From: an uncultured Clostridia bacterium
Lineage (GTDB): Bacteria; Bacillota; Clostridia; UMGS1810
Assembly (NCBI GenBank): GCA_934463165.1
Contig: CAKSJG010000024.1
Span: forward strand, 1 to 45,374
DNA: 45,374 nt
Direction: 5' to 3'
In this document: in pieces, positions 42,793 through 45,374 of the stretch
Layout of the letters: every line of letters begins with the position of its first letter
Numbering within the stretch: the first letter of the stretch is position 1
The notes under the pieces: model-generated
The model's database searches: none
Seen by the model: the letters and a program-made list of their open reading frames with translations, nothing else
Told to the model about the DNA's origin: nothing
Position numbers and translations under genes: made by a program

Positions 42793-43593
42793 ATGTTTGA
42801 TATGAAAAAATTCAGCCTTGAGGGAAAAGTTGCCCTTGTAACAGGAGCTTCATACGGTATCGGTTTTGCCATTGCAACGGGTTTTGCAAAGGCAGGAGCT
42901 AAAATTGTGTTCAACGATATCAAGCAGGAGCTTGTAGACAAAGGTCTTGCAGCTTACAAAGAGCTCGGCATCGACGCAAAGGGTTATGTTTGCGACGTAA
43001 CCGACGAAAAAGCGGTAAATGAGCTTGTTGCAACAATCGAAAAAGAAGTCGGTGTTATCGATATCCTCGTTAACAATGCGGGTATCATCAAGAGAATCCC
43101 CATGTGTGATATGACTGCAGAGCAGTTCAGACAGGTTATTGATGTTGACCTTAACGCACCGTTCATCGTTTCAAAGGCGGTTATTCCTTCCATGATCAAA
43201 AAAGGTCACGGAAAGATCATAAACATCTGCTCCATGATGAGCGAGCTCGGCAGAGAAACCGTATCGGCTTATGCTGCCGCAAAGGGCGGACTTAAAATGC
43301 TTACAAAAAACATCTGCTCGGAATACGGTGAGCACAACATCCAGTGTAACGGTATAGGACCCGGCTACATAGCTACTCCGCAGACCGCTCCGCTCAGAGA
43401 AAAACAGCCCGACGGTTCAAGACATCCGTTTGATCAGTTCATCATTGCAAAGACGCCTGCCGCAAGATGGGGAGATCCCGATGACCTTATCGGCCCTGCA
43501 GTATTCCTTGCATCCGACGCATCGGATTTCGTGAACGGACATGTTCTTTATGTTGACGGCGGCATCCTTGCATACATCGGAAAACAGCCGTGA
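42793..43593 (+). CDS. kduD: 2-dehydro-3-deoxy-D-gluconate 5-dehydrogenase (KduD), SDR family
   Basis: 266 residues. Short-chain dehydrogenase: KVALVTGASYGIGFAIATGF (NAD(P)-binding TGxxxGIG, about 13-32), NNAGI, the catalytic Ser in ICSMMS, YAAAKGG (YxxxK) and PGYIATPQT. Together with KduI it completes conversion of unsaturated-uronate products to 2-keto-3-deoxygluconate. Ribosome site GAGGAGG. It is the last gene of the operon, with a strong terminator 38 bp on. Close gluconate 5-dehydrogenases share these motifs, but the kduI neighbour supports this call. Confidence 0.9.
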   Translation: MFDMKKFSLEGKVALVTGASYGIGFAIATGFAKAGAKIVFNDIKQELVDKGLAAYKELGIDAKGYVCDVTDEKAVNELVATIEKEVGVIDILVNNAGIIKRIPMCDMTAEQFRQVIDVDLNAPFIVSKAVIPSMIKKGHGKIINICSMMSELGRETVSAYAAAKGGLKMLTKNICSEYGEHNIQCNGIGPGYIATPQTAPLREKQPDGSRHPFDQFIIAKTPAARWGDPDDLIGPAVFLASDASDFVNGHVLYVDGGILAYIGKQP

Positions 43594-43630
43594 TCGGATT
43601 TGAATTTTAATGTTATATAATACTAAAACA

Positions 43631-43670
43631 CAAAAGAGCCGGACCGTATTTGGTTCGGCTCTTTTGTTTA
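43631..43670 (+). terminator. Rho-independent terminator after kduD
   Basis: Stem CAAAAGAGCCGGACC against GGTTCGGCTCTTTTG (one G-T pair), 6-nt loop, then a T-rich tail. Confidence 0.9.
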
Positions 43671-43748
43671 ATTGAAAACATAACCGGCAAATTATCTGCC
43701 CCTACGCGGTAATTAACAATGTGCAGTTGATTTTATAAATTTATATGG

Positions 43749-43935
43749 ATTCAACGCAAGAAACAGCGGCGCCCTTGTGTAAAGGGAGCTGTCAGCGTCA
43801 GCTGACTGAGGGATTGTCAAAACATATATGCGTTTTAGAAATAAATTTTGCTTAAGTTAAATATTTACAACCCCTCCGAGTTGCTGTGCAACTCACCTCC
43901 CCTTGCACAGTGGAGGCATTCTTTCTTGCGTTTAA
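43749..43935 (-). repeat. Family A repeat, copy A6, inverted
   Basis: The full element in the opposite orientation to the other five copies, with both stems complete, which shows that the unit moves or is copied as a whole. Confidence 0.8.
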
Positions 43936-43958
43936 TAACATTATTTTGCTTATTTAAT

Positions 43959-44099
43959 GCACCGCTGCCTACGTAATCATTACAGGTTTGTAATTAATTA
44001 TTAAACAGAAGCATATTACAAATTTTCGTTTAAACTAATTTATTAAGTGAAAATATACCTATCAATTTATTCGTAGGCAGCGTGCCCCACAGCGTTCCG
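43959..44099. repeat. Family B repeat, degenerate copy B3
   Basis: AT-rich middle resembling 37952-38105 in reverse orientation; the ends have drifted (CACCGCTGCCTACG and CGTAGGCAGCGTGCC). Confidence 0.6.
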
Positions 44100-44160
44100 T
44101 TTGCACATTATAAACACAATAATTTAATATTATGCAAGAAATTTTTCTGTTCCGTGCAAG

Positions 44161-44258
44161 CGGATAGGGTATGCTTTTTATTTTTTGATTGAAAGCGAGT
44201 TTCAGCGCTCCAGCGGTGTGTTTGAGCTTCCCAAAAAATCAAAAGCATACCCTATCCG
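44161..44258. repeat. Family H long hairpin, copy H2
   Basis: Near-perfect 26-bp arms (CGGATAGGGTATGCTTTT outward part, one mismatch) around the core GCGAGTTTCAGCGC..GCGGTGTGTTTGAGC. It lies directly behind the stop of the LUD gene and may serve as its terminator. Confidence 0.75.
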
Positions 44259-44269
44259 AGATACCGTTA

Positions 44270-44947
44270 TCAATACCCGAGATCTTCGGGTGTGAGGATA
44301 ACCTTAATTCTGTTTTTAATTCTCTGCGATGCCATTATAACATAATTACGGCAGATTCTTCCTTCCGAGCCGCATCCGTCACACATATAGCTGCCCTTTT
44401 CGGCAAGGGACACGCAGCTTCCTGTTTTTGCACAGTAATTGTCTATGCCGAGTCTCACGCAGTTTATCGGCGCGGCAACGTTTTTAACTCTGGTGATTGC
44501 TTCTTCAATATTTCCGACGATTTTGTTATATCCCACAATAAGGATTACGCTCTTCGGGCCGTAAAGTATAGCGGCAACTCTGTTTGAGTTCCCGTCAACG
44601 TTATACAGCTCTCCGTTTTCCGTCACAGCATTCGCGCTTGCGATGTATACGTCGCTCGTAAATGCGGCGCGGTAAATATCCGTGATATCTTCGGGAGTAA
44701 GCCCCGGGGCGCTCCTGTCAAGAAATTTGTAGCTTCCGTTTTTAACAAGCTCCGTCACGCCGCTTTCGTTTGCGCTCATGCATCCGCCCATTGCTATTGT
44801 GTCTCCGTCATTAAGCAGTTTTTTGACAATCGGCACGATATCTTCCTTCTTTTCGGCAATAAATGTCTGCATGTTGTTTTTTTCAAGCGCCTTTGCTGTC
44901 TTTTTAATCTTTATCATCTTGATTTTTTTTGCGTTTTCGTCCTGCAT
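44270..44947 (-). CDS. LUD-domain protein (LutC/YkgG-like, DUF162)
   Basis: 225 residues from ATG 44947, which has AAAGGAG at 8 nt; an ATG six codons earlier overlaps that site. The LUD fold is indicated by GDTIAMGGCMSANESGVTEL, DVYIASANAVTENGELYNVD, NRVAAILYGPKSVILIVG and NKIV. Members belong to lactate-utilisation complexes or are stand-alone proteins of unknown role. The C-terminal third has a cysteine cluster (CAKTGSC, CDGCGSEGRIC) that could hold metal. No lutA or lutB lies here, so a lactate role is not supported. Confidence 0.85.
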   Translation of the reverse strand: MQDENAKKIKMIKIKKTAKALEKNNMQTFIAEKKEDIVPIVKKLLNDGDTIAMGGCMSANESGVTELVKNGSYKFLDRSAPGLTPEDITDIYRAAFTSDVYIASANAVTENGELYNVDGNSNRVAAILYGPKSVILIVGYNKIVGNIEEAITRVKNVAAPINCVRLGIDNYCAKTGSCVSLAEKGSYMCDGCGSEGRICRNYVIMASQRIKNRIKVILTPEDLGY

Positions 44948-44969
44948 GATCAGGTCTCCTTTCATTTTA

Positions 44970-45374
44970 ATTCGGAATTCGGAATGCGTAATTCGGAATT
45001 ATGGTTCTTGCGTTAAATAGTATTATTTTGTATATTTTATGCAACGGTGCCCACACCGCTGCGCACGCACAACACATATACTTTATATAATTAAAGGCAA
45101 GGAATTTATATGTCTGATTGCGCGTAGGTGAGGATATCATCCGCCCGCTTGTTTGCATGTTATCATAGTTCGTGAGCTGTGATAATAAAATTTTTTGCGA
45201 ACATTTTTTGTTTGAAAACCGGCCTGCGTTTTTTTCATAAAAAAATCGAAAGTGAATTTCGCCCGAATATTATCGGTTCCCTTGAACCTCGGGCGGGATT
45301 CAGACTTGTTTCCGAAATAATTTGAGGAAATCAAGTCGGCTGAGATTTTTGAAATGATTTGCAGGTTGGTTTTC
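44970..45374. other. Repeat-bearing end of the window without a gene
   Basis: 44970-45000 is rich in AATTCGGAAT as at 29243-29277. 45001-45150 is a chain of eroded family A, B and C ends (CTTGCGTTAAATAG, GGTGCCCACACCGCTGCG, GCGTAGGTGAGGATATCATCC). From 45151 to the edge, a minus-strand frame stays open to the window end but shows no domain, ribosome site or likely start, and I do not call it a gene. Confidence 0.5.

Noticed and set aside
44270..44947. Lactate utilisation operon member
   Set aside because: Only the LUD domain is present; lutA and lutB partners are missing, so the lactate role is not claimed.
45137..45374. Minus-strand frame open to the window edge
   Set aside because: No recognisable domain, no ribosome site, low-complexity basic composition, and it begins inside eroded repeats; too little to call.

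Overview
The window reads as chromosome of an anaerobic, low-to-moderate GC member of the Bacillota (class Clostridia, probably an uncultured gut lineage). Evidence: strong GGAGG ribosome sites, TTGACA/TATAAT promoters with 17-nt spacers, TTG and GTG starts, S-layer-homology proteins, an oxygen-sensitive glycyl radical enzyme with its activase, a RelQ-type alarmone synthetase and many gut-glycan enzymes. The genus cannot be fixed from the sequence alone. No tRNA, rRNA, CRISPR array or transposase was seen.

Layout. (1) 1-2960: a block of dispersed palindromic repeats, an SLH surface protein and an AraC regulator, both on the minus strand. (2) 3463-10446: a host-glycan salvage region: a GH110-like alpha-galactosidase without signal peptide, a GH4 glycosidase, an AraC regulator, an N-acetylhexosamine 1-kinase-like enzyme and a NagB-ROK fusion protein. 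(3) 10737-14780: a plus-strand operon of pyruvyl transferase, Wzx-type flippase and an FrhB-like Fe-S protein. (4) 14785-18376: gltX, glnS and a small Cys-rich protein. (5) 30657 down to 18432, minus strand: a surface-polysaccharide cluster (Wzy-like polymerase/ligase, two Wzz-like proteins, pyruvyl transferase, priming sugar transferase, four glycosyltransferases, an acyltransferase and a second SLH protein). Pyruvylated cell-wall polymer is the known ligand of SLH domains, so the pyruvyl transferases and SLH proteins probably serve one surface system.

(6) 30678-32457 is the most interesting part. Two exact 26-bp inverted repeats, each built as 11-bp arms around a 6-bp spacer like a Xer/dif site, enclose 793 bp. 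The first repeat lies 20 bp from the start of the polymerase gene and a tyrosine recombinase gene lies just beyond the second. Inside, next to the far repeat, is a good sigma-A promoter that now points away from the polysaccharide genes. Inversion would aim it at them. This looks like an unreported phase-variable promoter switch for the polysaccharide cluster, shown here in the OFF orientation.

(7) 32584-32920: a candidate type I toxin-antitoxin locus (small hydrophobic peptide and convergent antisense RNA). (8) 32917-36956: AraC regulator divergent from a glycyl radical enzyme with an unusual GCHE active-site motif, and its activase. (9) 37009-40974: RelQ-like synthetase, Crp/Fnr regulator, YitT-family membrane protein, histidine phosphatase. 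(10) 40992-43670: KduI fused to an extra N-terminal domain, then KduD. (11) 43749-45374: repeats and a LUD-domain protein.

The intergenic DNA is rich in at least four families of short palindromic or TIR-bounded repeats (called A, B, C and H below). They account for most spurious small ORFs in this window.
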